DNA of 5,374 bases from an uncultured Lachnobacterium sp. Its GTDB lineage: Bacteria; Bacillota; Clostridia; Lachnospirales; Lachnospiraceae. Positions 1 through 5,374 of this stretch are shown one piece after another (position 1 is the first letter of the stretch; the number at the start of each line of letters is the position of its first letter). The notes below the pieces were generated by a model. That model saw only the letters and a list, made by a program, of their open reading frames with translations, was not told the DNA's origin and ran no database searches. The stretch covers positions 1-5,374 of the forward strand of contig CALAST010000083.1 in assembly GCA_937889225.1 (NCBI GenBank), in the 5' to 3' direction. Both the position numbers and the translations under genes were made by a program.

Positions 1-90
1 ACGAAGTTCCTGTCTCCTAAAGAGACTACGTGTAGAAATACACTTATGGGAAGCACGCGACTTTAGTCGTGTGAGGCTTTACTGGTCAGT
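1..90 (+). mobile_element. Probable right end of an IS200/IS605-family element (partial, cut by the window edge)
   Basis: The first 90 bases look like the right end of an IS200/IS605 or IS1341-type insertion sequence whose tnpB would lie to the left of the window. What is seen: a compact subterminal hairpin, CACGCGAC (54-61), loop TTTA, GTCGTGTG (66-73), flanked by GGGAAG and AGG, a layout commonly found at the right ends of these elements. Two further hairpins precede it. The frame beginning at base 3 reads EVPVS and stops at TAA 18-20, which could be the C-terminus of TnpB, but the other two forward frames also stay open for some distance (to 64-66 and to 116-118), so the frame is undecided. 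These elements have no terminal inverted repeats and make no target duplication, so the exact boundary cannot be set; it probably falls between about 76 and 100. The family call is inference from structure and recalled motif layout. Confidence 0.5.
12..76 (+). ncRNA. Candidate 3' scaffold of a TnpB omega RNA (three tandem hairpins)
   Basis: Three stem-loops lie almost end to end: GTCTC (12-16) with GAGAC (22-26) around a five-base loop; GTGTA (30-34) with TACAC (39-43) around a GAAA tetraloop of the GNRA class; and CACGCGAC (54-61) with GTCGTGTG (66-73) around TTTA, with one G-U pair. In IS200/IS605 elements the omega RNA (reRNA) runs from the 3' part of tnpB to the right end of the element, and the flanking host DNA just beyond supplies the guide. 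The position and architecture fit that arrangement. The 5' part of the RNA is outside the window, and there is no direct sign of transcription. It could instead be only the DNA hairpin recognised by a TnpA transposase. Confidence 0.38.
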
Positions 91-94
91 ATGG

Positions 95-178
95 ATAACA
101 AGGTTATGAGAAGCAGAGATATGAGATAAGAGTTATGGAAAAGATTTTTGTATATTTATAAAAATAAGTATAAGTTAT
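95..178. repeat. Three short ATAA/TTAT dyads in the non-coding leader
   Basis: The leader between the element end and the first gene carries three small inverted repeats of the same type: ATAAC-aag-GTTAT (95-107), ATAA-gag-TTAT (126-136) and ATAA-g-TTAT (170-178). Each is followed by G. No open reading frame with a ribosome binding site is seen here. They could be binding sites for a regulator, or chance products of AT-rich sequence; the arms are only 4-5 bp long. Confidence 0.2.
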
Positions 179-231
179 GGCTGCTAAAATAAAATGTAAT
201 ATCAAAAATACTGGGAAATTGAGGAATTGTG

Positions 232-240
232 TGTTAGAAT
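232..240 (+). promoter_or_regulatory. Candidate extended -10 promoter for the first NSS gene
   Basis: TGTTAGAAT is an extended -10 element: TG at 232-233, then TAGAAT at 235-240, one mismatch from TATAAT. The matching -35 position 17 bp upstream is TGGGAA (212-217), which is weak, as is common for extended -10 promoters. Transcription would begin near 246-248, inside the left arm of the following hairpin. The mRNA would then start with a stem-loop of about 12 bp just before the ribosome binding site. No better promoter was seen between 90 and 285, but AT-rich DNA gives many near matches. Confidence 0.35.
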
Positions 241-241
241 G

Positions 242-282
242 TTTCAAGGTGTCTAAAATTTTAGGCACCTTGAAAGTTTTTT
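242..282 (+). terminator. Intrinsic terminator-like hairpin immediately upstream of the first NSS gene
   Basis: The left arm TTTCAAGGTG (242-251) pairs perfectly with CACCTTGAAA (266-275). Inside it, after a T-G wobble (252/265), CTAAAA (253-258) pairs with TTTTAG (259-264), leaving only an AATT-type turn as loop. A run of six T (277-282) follows at once. This has the form of a Rho-independent terminator. It lies only 5 bases before the ribosome binding site of the next gene, so it either stops read-through from the mobile element side or acts as an attenuator or 5' stem-loop for the transporter mRNA. Confidence 0.75.
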
Positions 283-297
283 AGAATGGAGAGTATT

Positions 298-1653
298 ATG
301 AAAGAAGAAAGAAGCAGTTTTAGCGGCAGTATTGGTTTTGTGCTTGCAGCAGCGGGCAGTGCTGTCGGACTTGGGAATTTGTGGCGTTTTCCATATCTGG
401 CGGCTCAGTATGGTGGAGGAATTTTTATTTTTGTATATTTAATTCTTGCTCTGACATTTGGTTTCTCATTGCTGACATTGGAAATTGGCATGGGAAGAAA
501 GACGAAAGGAAGTGCACTTCGTGCGTTTCCAATGTTTCATAAAAAATTTGCATTTGTTGGATATTTGGCAACATTAGTACCGATTATTATTTTGCCATAT
601 TATTGTGTAATTGGTGGATGGGTACTGAAGTATATGATGGTATATCTGACAGGGCAGGGTTCTCTTGCGGCAGAAAGCAGTTATTTTGGTTCTTATGTGT
701 CACAGGTAAATGAACCGCTTATTTATTTTTTCATTTTCCTTTTGGCAACGGTGGTCATCGTTTTGCTTGGTGTAAAGGAAGGGGTAGAACGTGTAAGTAA
801 ATTGCTTATGCCGATTCTTTTAGTATTGGCGGTTGGAATCGCAGTTTATGTAGCTACAATTCCAGGGGCATTTGAAGGTGTGAAATATTATGTGTTACCG
901 GATTTTAGTAAATTTTCATTTAAGACAGTTTGTGCAGCAATGGGGCAGTTATTCTTTTCCATGAGTCTTGCAATGGGAATTATGATTTCATATGGTTCTT
1001 ATGTAAAGGATGATGTAAATATCATGAAGTCTGTAAATCATATTGAAATTTTTGATACGGTAGTAGCACTTTTGAGTGGGTTAATGATTGTTCCGGCAGT
1101 CTATGTATTTGGTGGAGAAACGGATTTGAAATCCAGCGGTGTGGGACTAATGTTTAGCACACTTCCAAAGGTATTTTCAGATATGCCATTTGGCAATGTC
1201 ATTGGTTTGGTATTCTTTATACTGGTATTTTTAGCAGCATTGACAAGTTCCATTTCTGTATTGGAAGCTATTGTTTCTAATATTATTGATAAATTTTCCA
1301 TTTCACGTAAAAAAGCGGGAATTGGAGTTGGTATTTTTTCATTTTTCTTAGGAATTCCATCTGCATTGGGATTTGGAGCACTTTCCGGTATTATGCCGCT
1401 TGGTATGGACTTTTTGACATTCTTTGATTATGTTTCGAATAGTGTTCTTATGCCAATCGTAGCACTTTGTACTTGTATTTTATTTGGTTGGATAATTGGA
1501 ACAAAAGATATCGAAGATGAAGTAACAAAGAATGGAGAAGATTTCTCCCGAAGAAAGATATTCCGTTTTATGATTCGTTATGCAGCACCGGTGTGTCTTG
1601 TAGTTATTTTAATTTTCTATTCATTGGCACAGTTTGGAATAATTTCTTATTAA
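298..1653 (+). CDS. Sodium-dependent amino acid transporter, NSS (neurotransmitter:sodium symporter) family, first paralog
   Basis: This 451-residue integral membrane protein should couple Na+ entry to uptake of an amino acid. The ATG at 298 is preferred over the in-frame ATG at 286 because GGAGAG (288-293) sits 4 bases before it, while the earlier ATG has no ribosome site. About 11 membrane helices are visible, as in MhsT and Tyt1. Residues fall in register with LeuT: TM1 carries G20-S-A-V-G-L-G-N27-L-W-R30; E62 ends TM2; Y102 in TM3 matches gate Tyr108; TM6 reads S221-M-S-L-A-M-G; D253 lies at the Na1 Asn286 position; A313-A-L-T316-S317-S318 in TM8 forms the Na2 site; D377 in TM10 would pair with R30. 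TM5 keeps the G162-x9-P172 motif. Substrate is not predictable with certainty; the Met in the TM6 turn recalls the aromatic/hydrophobic amino-acid transporter MhsT, but the first Gly is Ala (A225). Family call is firm, substrate is inference. Confidence 0.96.
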   Translation: MKEERSSFSGSIGFVLAAAGSAVGLGNLWRFPYLAAQYGGGIFIFVYLILALTFGFSLLTLEIGMGRKTKGSALRAFPMFHKKFAFVGYLATLVPIIILPYYCVIGGWVLKYMMVYLTGQGSLAAESSYFGSYVSQVNEPLIYFFIFLLATVVIVLLGVKEGVERVSKLLMPILLVLAVGIAVYVATIPGAFEGVKYYVLPDFSKFSFKTVCAAMGQLFFSMSLAMGIMISYGSYVKDDVNIMKSVNHIEIFDTVVALLSGLMIVPAVYVFGGETDLKSSGVGLMFSTLPKVFSDMPFGNVIGLVFFILVFLAALTSSISVLEAIVSNIIDKFSISRKKAGIGVGIFSFFLGIPSALGFGALSGIMPLGMDFLTFFDYVSNSVLMPIVALCTCILFGWIIGTKDIEDEVTKNGEDFSRRKIFRFMIRYAAPVCLVVILIFYSLAQFGIISY

Positions 1654-1687
1654 GATTAGTGTATATTGTATTTTTTCTATATTACAT

Positions 1688-1716
1688 TTGACGGAAGAAT
1701 AGATTGACGTTAAAAT
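1688..1716 (+). promoter_or_regulatory. Sigma-A-type promoter for the second NSS gene
   Basis: TTGACG (1688-1693) and TAAAAT (1711-1716) each differ by one base from the sigma-A consensus and are separated by exactly 17 bp. The expected start is near 1722-1724, giving a short leader of about 20 bases that still includes the GGAGAG ribosome site at 1730-1735. It lies in the 88-bp gap between the two transporter genes, so the second gene can be expressed on its own. A second TTGACG (1704-1709) has no matching -10 box. Confidence 0.65.
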
Positions 1717-1726
1717 AAAGTTAACG
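1708..1726. promoter_or_regulatory. Possible operator dyad overlapping the promoter
   Basis: CGTTAA (1708-1713) and TTAACG (1721-1726) form a perfect 6-bp inverted repeat around 7 bases. It covers the whole -10 box and the expected transcription start, a position where a repressor would block initiation. No T-run follows, so it is not a terminator. The regulator is unknown and none is encoded in the window. A chance dyad is possible. Confidence 0.35.
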
Positions 1727-1741
1727 ATTGGAGAGATGACG

Positions 1742-3100
1742 ATGGAAAGAGAAAAGCTGGGAAGCCGTTTGGGATTTATCTTGTTGAGTGCGGGCTGTGC
1801 GATTGGATTGGGAAATGTGTATAAGTTTCCCTATATGGTTGGTCAAAATGGTGGCGGATTTTTTGTATTAATTTATTTGTTCTTTTTAATTGCTTTTGGT
1901 GTACCTGTAATGACAATGGAATTTTCCATGGGTCGTGCGGCACAGAAAAGTTCTGTACTTATGTATCAGCAGTTGGAGAAAAAAGGAAGTAAGTGGCATT
2001 TACATGGTCCGTTTTCATTGATTGGCTGTTACCTTCTGATGATGTTCTACACCAATGTGGCAGGTTGGCTGCTGCGTTATTTTGTGGATACGGCAACAGG
2101 GCAGTTTGTTGGATTGGATACAGCAGGGGTAGATGCGTATTATGAAGCAATGTTGGCAGAGCCGGTTTCACAGGTTATTTATATGGCTATTGTTGTATTG
2201 GTTGGTTTTATCGTCTGTGGGGCAGGACTCCAAAATGGTTTGGAAAAAGTAACAAAAGTCATGATGATTGCGTTGCTTTCCATTATGATTGTACTTGCTG
2301 TAAACTGTGTGTTCTTAGAAGGCGGACAGGAAGGAGTGAAATTCTACCTGATGCCAAGTATTGACAATCTGCTTTCCGTAGGTGTAGGAAATGTCGTTGT
2401 AGCGGCTATGAATCAGGCATTTTTCTCTTTGAGTCTTGGAACAGGAGCGATGGCCGTATTCGGCAGCTACATTGGCAAAGACCGTTCTCTTATGGGTGAA
2501 TCTGTAAATGTAGCTGTATTAGATACATTTGTGGCATTAGCATCCGGATTTATCATCTTTCCAGCGTGTTATGCATATGATGTAGACGTTACAAGTGGAA
2601 TGGGACTTATTTTTAAGACCTTGCCAAATATTTTTAACAATATTCCGCTTGGAAGAGTGTGGGGAAGTTTATTCTTTGTATTTATGTCATTTGCAGCATT
2701 GTCTACGATTTTTGCAGTATTTGAAATGATTATTGCTTGTACAACCGATTTATTTGGATGGGAACGAAAGAAAGCTTGTCTGATAAATGGAATTGCTATG
2801 TTTGTATTATCCCTTCCATGTGTATTTGGCTATAACATTTGGAGTGGATTTATGCCAATGGGGGAAGGCAGCAATATTATGGTATTCGAAGATTTTATTG
2901 TATCGTATCTGTTGCTTCCAATTGGTTCGTTTATCTATGTAATTTTCTGTACCAGCCGTTACGGATGGGGATGGGATAATTTCGTAAAAGAAGCGAATGC
3001 AGGAAAAGGCATAAAAGTACAAAAATGGATGAGACCATATATGACATATGTATTGCCGATTATGATAGGTATTGTATTTGTGTTAGGTCTTTTGGCATAA
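1742..3100 (+). CDS. Sodium-dependent transporter, NSS family, second and diverged paralog
   Basis: This 452-residue membrane protein belongs to the same Na+-coupled symporter family. ATG 1742 is chosen because GGAGAG (1730-1735) is 6 bases upstream; the in-frame ATG at 1736 touches the ribosome site directly. About 11 helices are visible. TM1 reads G18-C-A-I-G-L-G-N25-V-Y-K28-F-P-Y, so the usual W-R pair is Y-K. E60 ends TM2; Y103 in TM3 matches LeuT Tyr108; TM6 reads S229-L-S-L-G-T-G235, with Thr234 at LeuT Phe259; D261 is at the Na1 Asn286 position; TM8 reads A318-A-L-S321-T322, keeping hydroxyls for Na2; D384 in TM10 could pair with K28. TM5 has G166 but Ile176 where the G-x9-P motif has Pro. 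The polar, small pocket residue suggests a substrate different from that of its neighbour. It has its own promoter, and fbp follows 51 bp downstream. Family is firm, substrate unknown. Confidence 0.95.
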   Translation: MEREKLGSRLGFILLSAGCAIGLGNVYKFPYMVGQNGGGFFVLIYLFFLIAFGVPVMTMEFSMGRAAQKSSVLMYQQLEKKGSKWHLHGPFSLIGCYLLMMFYTNVAGWLLRYFVDTATGQFVGLDTAGVDAYYEAMLAEPVSQVIYMAIVVLVGFIVCGAGLQNGLEKVTKVMMIALLSIMIVLAVNCVFLEGGQEGVKFYLMPSIDNLLSVGVGNVVVAAMNQAFFSLSLGTGAMAVFGSYIGKDRSLMGESVNVAVLDTFVALASGFIIFPACYAYDVDVTSGMGLIFKTLPNIFNNIPLGRVWGSLFFVFMSFAALSTIFAVFEMIIACTTDLFGWERKKACLINGIAMFVLSLPCVFGYNIWSGFMPMGEGSNIMVFEDFIVSYLLLPIGSFIYVIFCTSRYGWGWDNFVKEANAGKGIKVQKWMRPYMTYVLPIMIGIVFVLGLLA

Positions 3101-3136
3101 TTGTTTTTTGGAAAGTCAGCTTTACTAATTTTATAG

Positions 3137-3154
3137 AAGGGGGTATTAAAAGTG
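3137..3154 (+). promoter_or_regulatory. Ribosome binding site deciding a GTG start for fbp
   Basis: AAGGGGG (3137-3143) lies 8 bases before GTG at 3152. No in-frame ATG with a ribosome site is near, and the reading frame continues directly into the conserved N-terminal part of the phosphatase. The GTG is therefore taken as the start codon. Confidence 0.75.
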
Positions 3155-5119
3155 GGGGAAAAAGAAAAGACATTTGATGCGAGATATTTGCGATATTTAG
3201 CACGCCAATATCCAACTATTGCAGAAACAGCAACGGAGATTATTAATTTGCAATCTATTTTAAGTTTGCCAAAGGGAACAGAGCATTTTATTACCGATAT
3301 TCATGGGGAATATGACCAGTTCCAGCATATTACTAAAAATGCATCCGGTGCAATTAAACGTAAGATTGAAGATGAGTTTGGAAATTCCATTAGTGAACGT
3401 GATAAACGTATGTTGGCAACTCTTATTTATTACCCGAAGCAAAAACTGGCACATATTGTAGAAACAGAGAAATATTTGGATGACTGGTATCCGGTTACTT
3501 TGTACCGTTTGGTGTGTGTGTGTAAGAGAACTGCATTTAAATACAGCCGTTCTAAGGTAAGAAAAGCGATTCCAAAGGAATTTGTCTATATTATTGAAGA
3601 ACTTTTAACGGGACGGCAGGATATTTCTGAGCAGGAAGATTATTATTTTGAAATTATTCATTCTGTTATTCGGACAGGTCGTGCACCGGAATTAGTTGTT
3701 GCATTATGCGATTTGATTCGTGATTTGGTGGTAGACCATTTGCATGTAGTAGGAGATATTTTCGACAGAGGACCATATCCGCATTTGGTTATGGATGATT
3801 TGATGCACCATCATTCCGTGGACATTCAATGGGGAAACCATGATGTATCATGGATGGGTGCGGCAGCAGGAAATGAAGCTTTGATTTGTACGGTACTTCG
3901 TATTTCTGCCCGTTATGGAAATCTGAGTACCCTAGAAGAAGGGTATGGGATTAACCTTATACCATTGGCACGTTTTGCATTGGAACAATATGAAGACGAC
4001 CCATGTGATCGATTTCACATTAATTATCGGGAAGATGCATATGATATTCGTGATAAGTCGATTGATGAGCGAATCCATAAGGCTGTAACGGTTATGCAAT
4101 TAAAATTGGAAGGACAGATTATTCAAAGAAATCCGGATTTTAAGATGGATGACAGACTTCTTTTGGATAAGATTGATTGGGAAAAGGGCGTAGTAACTAT
4201 TCAAGGTATAGAGTATCCGCTTTTGGATAAATCTTTCCCAACTATTAATCCGGAAAATCCTTATGAATTGAGTAAGGAAGAAGCGGAAGTTATGGACCGT
4301 CTTGTTTATGCATTTAAGAATAGTGAGAAATTGCAAAGACATGTGAAGTTCCTTTATACAAAGGGAAGTATGTATACCGTACATAATGGAAATTTATTAT
4401 TCCACGGCTGTGTGCCACTAAATACGGATGGAAGTTTTAAAAAGGTTACTGTATTTGGAAAAGAGTATGCAGGAAAAAAACTGTATGATATTTTGGATAG
4501 CTATGCAAGAAAAGGTTATTATGCAACCAATCCAAAAGAAAAATTGAAAGGGTTGGATATCTTATGGTTTATCTGGCTGAATAAAAATTCACCTGTTTAT
4601 GGAAAAGAGCGAATGACAACGTTCGAGCGTTATTTTGTGGCAGATAAAGCGACTCATAAAGAACCGAAAAATCCATATTATAAGTTGATTGAGGATGAAA
4701 AAGTAGTAGAACAGATTTTGAAAGAGTTTGGTCTTTCTGGTAAAGAGGCACATATTATTAACGGACATATTCCGGTACAGGTAAAAGATGGCGAATCACC
4801 AATGCGTTGTAATGGCAAAGTATTGATTATTGATGGTGGTTTCTCTAAGGCATATCAGGAGAAGACCGGTATTGCAGGATATACGTTGATTTATAACTCA
4901 TTTGGATTAGTGCTTGCAGAACATGAGCCGTTCGAGTCTATTGAAAAAGCGGTTATGGATGGAAATGATGTTGTTTCTCATAAGATTTTAGTGCAAAGAA
5001 CTTTGAAACGAAAGACGGTTGCAGATACGGATGTTGGAAAAGCCTTGAAAGAAGATATTAAAGATTTAGAAATGCTTTTACAGGCGTATCGTGAAGGTGT
5101 GATTGAGGAAAGTTTATAG
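3152..5119 (+). CDS. fbp: Fructose-1,6-bisphosphatase, class III (EC 3.1.3.11)
   Basis: This cytoplasmic enzyme removes the 1-phosphate of fructose 1,6-bisphosphate to give fructose 6-phosphate, the committed step of gluconeogenesis. At 655 residues it is about the length of Bacillus subtilis Fbp (roughly 670), so it is complete. It shows the metallophosphoesterase signature of this class: T48-D49-I-H51-G at the N-terminus, G201-D202-I-F-D205-R206-G207, and G228-N229-H230-D231. Later metal or active-site segments are F-H418-G-C-V-P-L and I-N-G538-H539-I-P-V. The C-terminal D561-G-G-F-S-K-A-Y-Q-E-K-T-G-I-A-G-Y segment is also typical. Known class III enzymes need Mn2+; the B. subtilis enzyme is controlled by phosphoenolpyruvate and AMP, which may apply here by family. 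The start is GTG after AAGGGGG. The gene begins 51 bp after the transporter stop with no terminator between, and a strong terminator follows it. No clear promoter of its own was found in the 51-bp gap, only weak near matches. Confidence 0.97.
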   Translation: MGEKEKTFDARYLRYLARQYPTIAETATEIINLQSILSLPKGTEHFITDIHGEYDQFQHITKNASGAIKRKIEDEFGNSISERDKRMLATLIYYPKQKLAHIVETEKYLDDWYPVTLYRLVCVCKRTAFKYSRSKVRKAIPKEFVYIIEELLTGRQDISEQEDYYFEIIHSVIRTGRAPELVVALCDLIRDLVVDHLHVVGDIFDRGPYPHLVMDDLMHHHSVDIQWGNHDVSWMGAAAGNEALICTVLRISARYGNLSTLEEGYGINLIPLARFALEQYEDDPCDRFHINYREDAYDIRDKSIDERIHKAVTVMQLKLEGQIIQRNPDFKMDDRLLLDKIDWEKGVVTIQGIEYPLLDKSFPTINPENPYELSKEEAEVMDRLVYAFKNSEKLQRHVKFLYTKGSMYTVHNGNLLFHGCVPLNTDGSFKKVTVFGKEYAGKKLYDILDSYARKGYYATNPKEKLKGLDILWFIWLNKNSPVYGKERMTTFERYFVADKATHKEPKNPYYKLIEDEKVVEQILKEFGLSGKEAHIINGHIPVQVKDGESPMRCNGKVLIIDGGFSKAYQEKTGIAGYTLIYNSFGLVLAEHEPFESIEKAVMDGNDVVSHKILVQRTLKRKTVADTDVGKALKEDIKDLEMLLQAYREGVIEESL

Positions 5120-5160
5120 ATAGTCTGTATCTGAATTAGCATGTATCATTTATAAGGATG

Positions 5161-5209
5161 AAAGATAAGCTGTTGCAAGCAAAGTATGGCTTGCGGCAGC
5201 TTATCTTTT
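5161..5209 (+). terminator. Strong Rho-independent terminator after fbp
   Basis: AAAGATAAGCTG (5161-5172) pairs with CAGCTTATCTTT (5197-5208), and GCAAGC (5175-5180) with GCTTGC (5189-5194), around the loop AAAGTATG. The two TT/GG positions between these arms become U-G pairs in RNA, so the stem is 20 bp without a break. The stem ends in a short T-run (5206-5209). It starts 42 bp after the fbp stop codon. The T-run is short but the stem is very stable. On the minus strand only a three-T run follows, so it works mainly in the + direction. Confidence 0.88.
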
Positions 5210-5319
5210 GGCGTATAGTAAACAGTAAAAAGAGGGATTATATGTATCATAGAAGTAAATTCTTGTAATATATGTAGAATTTTATAACAAGAGGATAGTT
5301 TATATTACTGTACACACAA

Positions 5320-5342
5320 TACTTAGCATTTACTGCTAAGTA
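5320..5342. repeat. 9-bp perfect hairpin in the right-hand intergenic region
   Basis: TACTTAGCA (5320-5328) and TGCTAAGTA (5334-5342) form a perfect stem around TTTAC. No T-run follows on either strand, so it is not a standard terminator. A second, weaker stem, TACGT (5341-5345) with ACGTA (5352-5356), shares two bases with it. It may belong to the leader or operator of a gene beyond the right edge. The rest of 5210-5374 shows no gene I can support. Confidence 0.4.
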
Positions 5343-5374
5343 CGTATGAAAACGTAAATTTTGCAAGTAAAAAT

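Noticed and set aside
1..130. CRISPR repeat or tRNA at the left edge
   Set aside because: The hairpins differ from one another, there are no regular spacers, and no cloverleaf with a T-arm can be formed.
1101..1301. Minus-strand open frame of 66 codons inside the first transporter
   Set aside because: It lies wholly within a gene with clear family motifs, has no ribosome site and no recognisable protein features.
1654..1700. T-run at 1671-1676 as a terminator after the first transporter
   Set aside because: No stable GC-containing stem precedes the T-run.
1959..2171. Minus-strand open frame of 70 codons inside the second transporter
   Set aside because: It is antisense to a well-supported gene and its composition looks random.
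2807..3022. Minus-strand open frame of 71 codons at the end of the second transporter
   Set aside because: It is antisense to conserved TM9-TM10 coding sequence with no start signal.
3512..3523. Six GT units in fbp as a possible phase-variation tract
   Set aside because: The run is only 12 bases, lies in an intact conserved metabolic gene and encodes an ordinary V-C-V-C stretch.
3260..4751. Three minus-strand open frames (3260-3454, 4100-4384, 4569-4751) inside fbp
   Set aside because: They overlap conserved metallophosphatase coding sequence and have no ribosome sites or known domains.
5141..5250. Direct repeat ATGTATCAT at 5141-5149 and 5242-5250
   Set aside because: Nine bases in AT-rich spacer with no shared flanks is within chance expectation.
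5158..5268. Possible 36-codon frame starting ATG at 5158
   Set aside because: It reads straight through the terminator stem, and the only ribosome-like AAGG touches the start codon.
5242..5268. Eight-codon frame (MYHRSKFL) with AGAGGG five bases upstream
   Set aside because: The ribosome site is fair, but the peptide is tiny, there is no clear promoter, and no attenuator hairpin with a T-run follows, so a leader peptide cannot be supported.

Overview
The window looks like a piece of a low-GC Gram-positive chromosome, most likely an anaerobic clostridial genome of the Lachnospiraceae type. The reasons are AT-rich coding DNA with A/T-ending codons, GGAG-type ribosome binding sites, sigma-A-like promoters, intrinsic terminators, and a class III (Firmicutes-type) fructose-1,6-bisphosphatase. 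The family-level placement is an inference from style, not a measured match.

Layout, all on the + strand. (1) Positions 1 to about 90 hold three consecutive small hairpins. They resemble the right end of an IS200/IS605-family element and the 3' part of a TnpB omega (reRNA) guide-RNA scaffold; the rest of the element would lie off the left edge. (2) Positions 90-297 are a non-coding AT/purine-rich leader. It contains short dyads, a candidate extended -10 box and a very regular terminator-like hairpin (242-282) just before the first gene. (3) 298-1653 encodes a full-length sodium-coupled neurotransmitter:sodium symporter (NSS, LeuT/MhsT fold). (4) 1742-3100 encodes a second, diverged NSS symporter with its own good promoter (1688-1716), which is overlapped by a 6-bp dyad. 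(5) 3152-5119 encodes class III fructose-1,6-bisphosphatase (fbp). (6) 5161-5209 is a strong intrinsic terminator closing the cluster. (7) 5210-5374 is intergenic with a 9-bp hairpin near the right edge and no convincing gene.

Functionally, the two transporters probably import different amino acids with Na+. Their substrate-pocket segments in TM6 differ (AMG versus GTG), and the second one departs from the family consensus at the extracellular gate (Lys for Arg) and in TM5 (Ile for the Pro of the G-x9-P motif). No clear terminator separates the second transporter from fbp, so read-through from amino-acid uptake into the gluconeogenic phosphatase is possible. I see no sign of a new multi-gene system. 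The most interesting points are the mobile-element/guide-RNA remnant at the left edge and the unusual residues of the second symporter.
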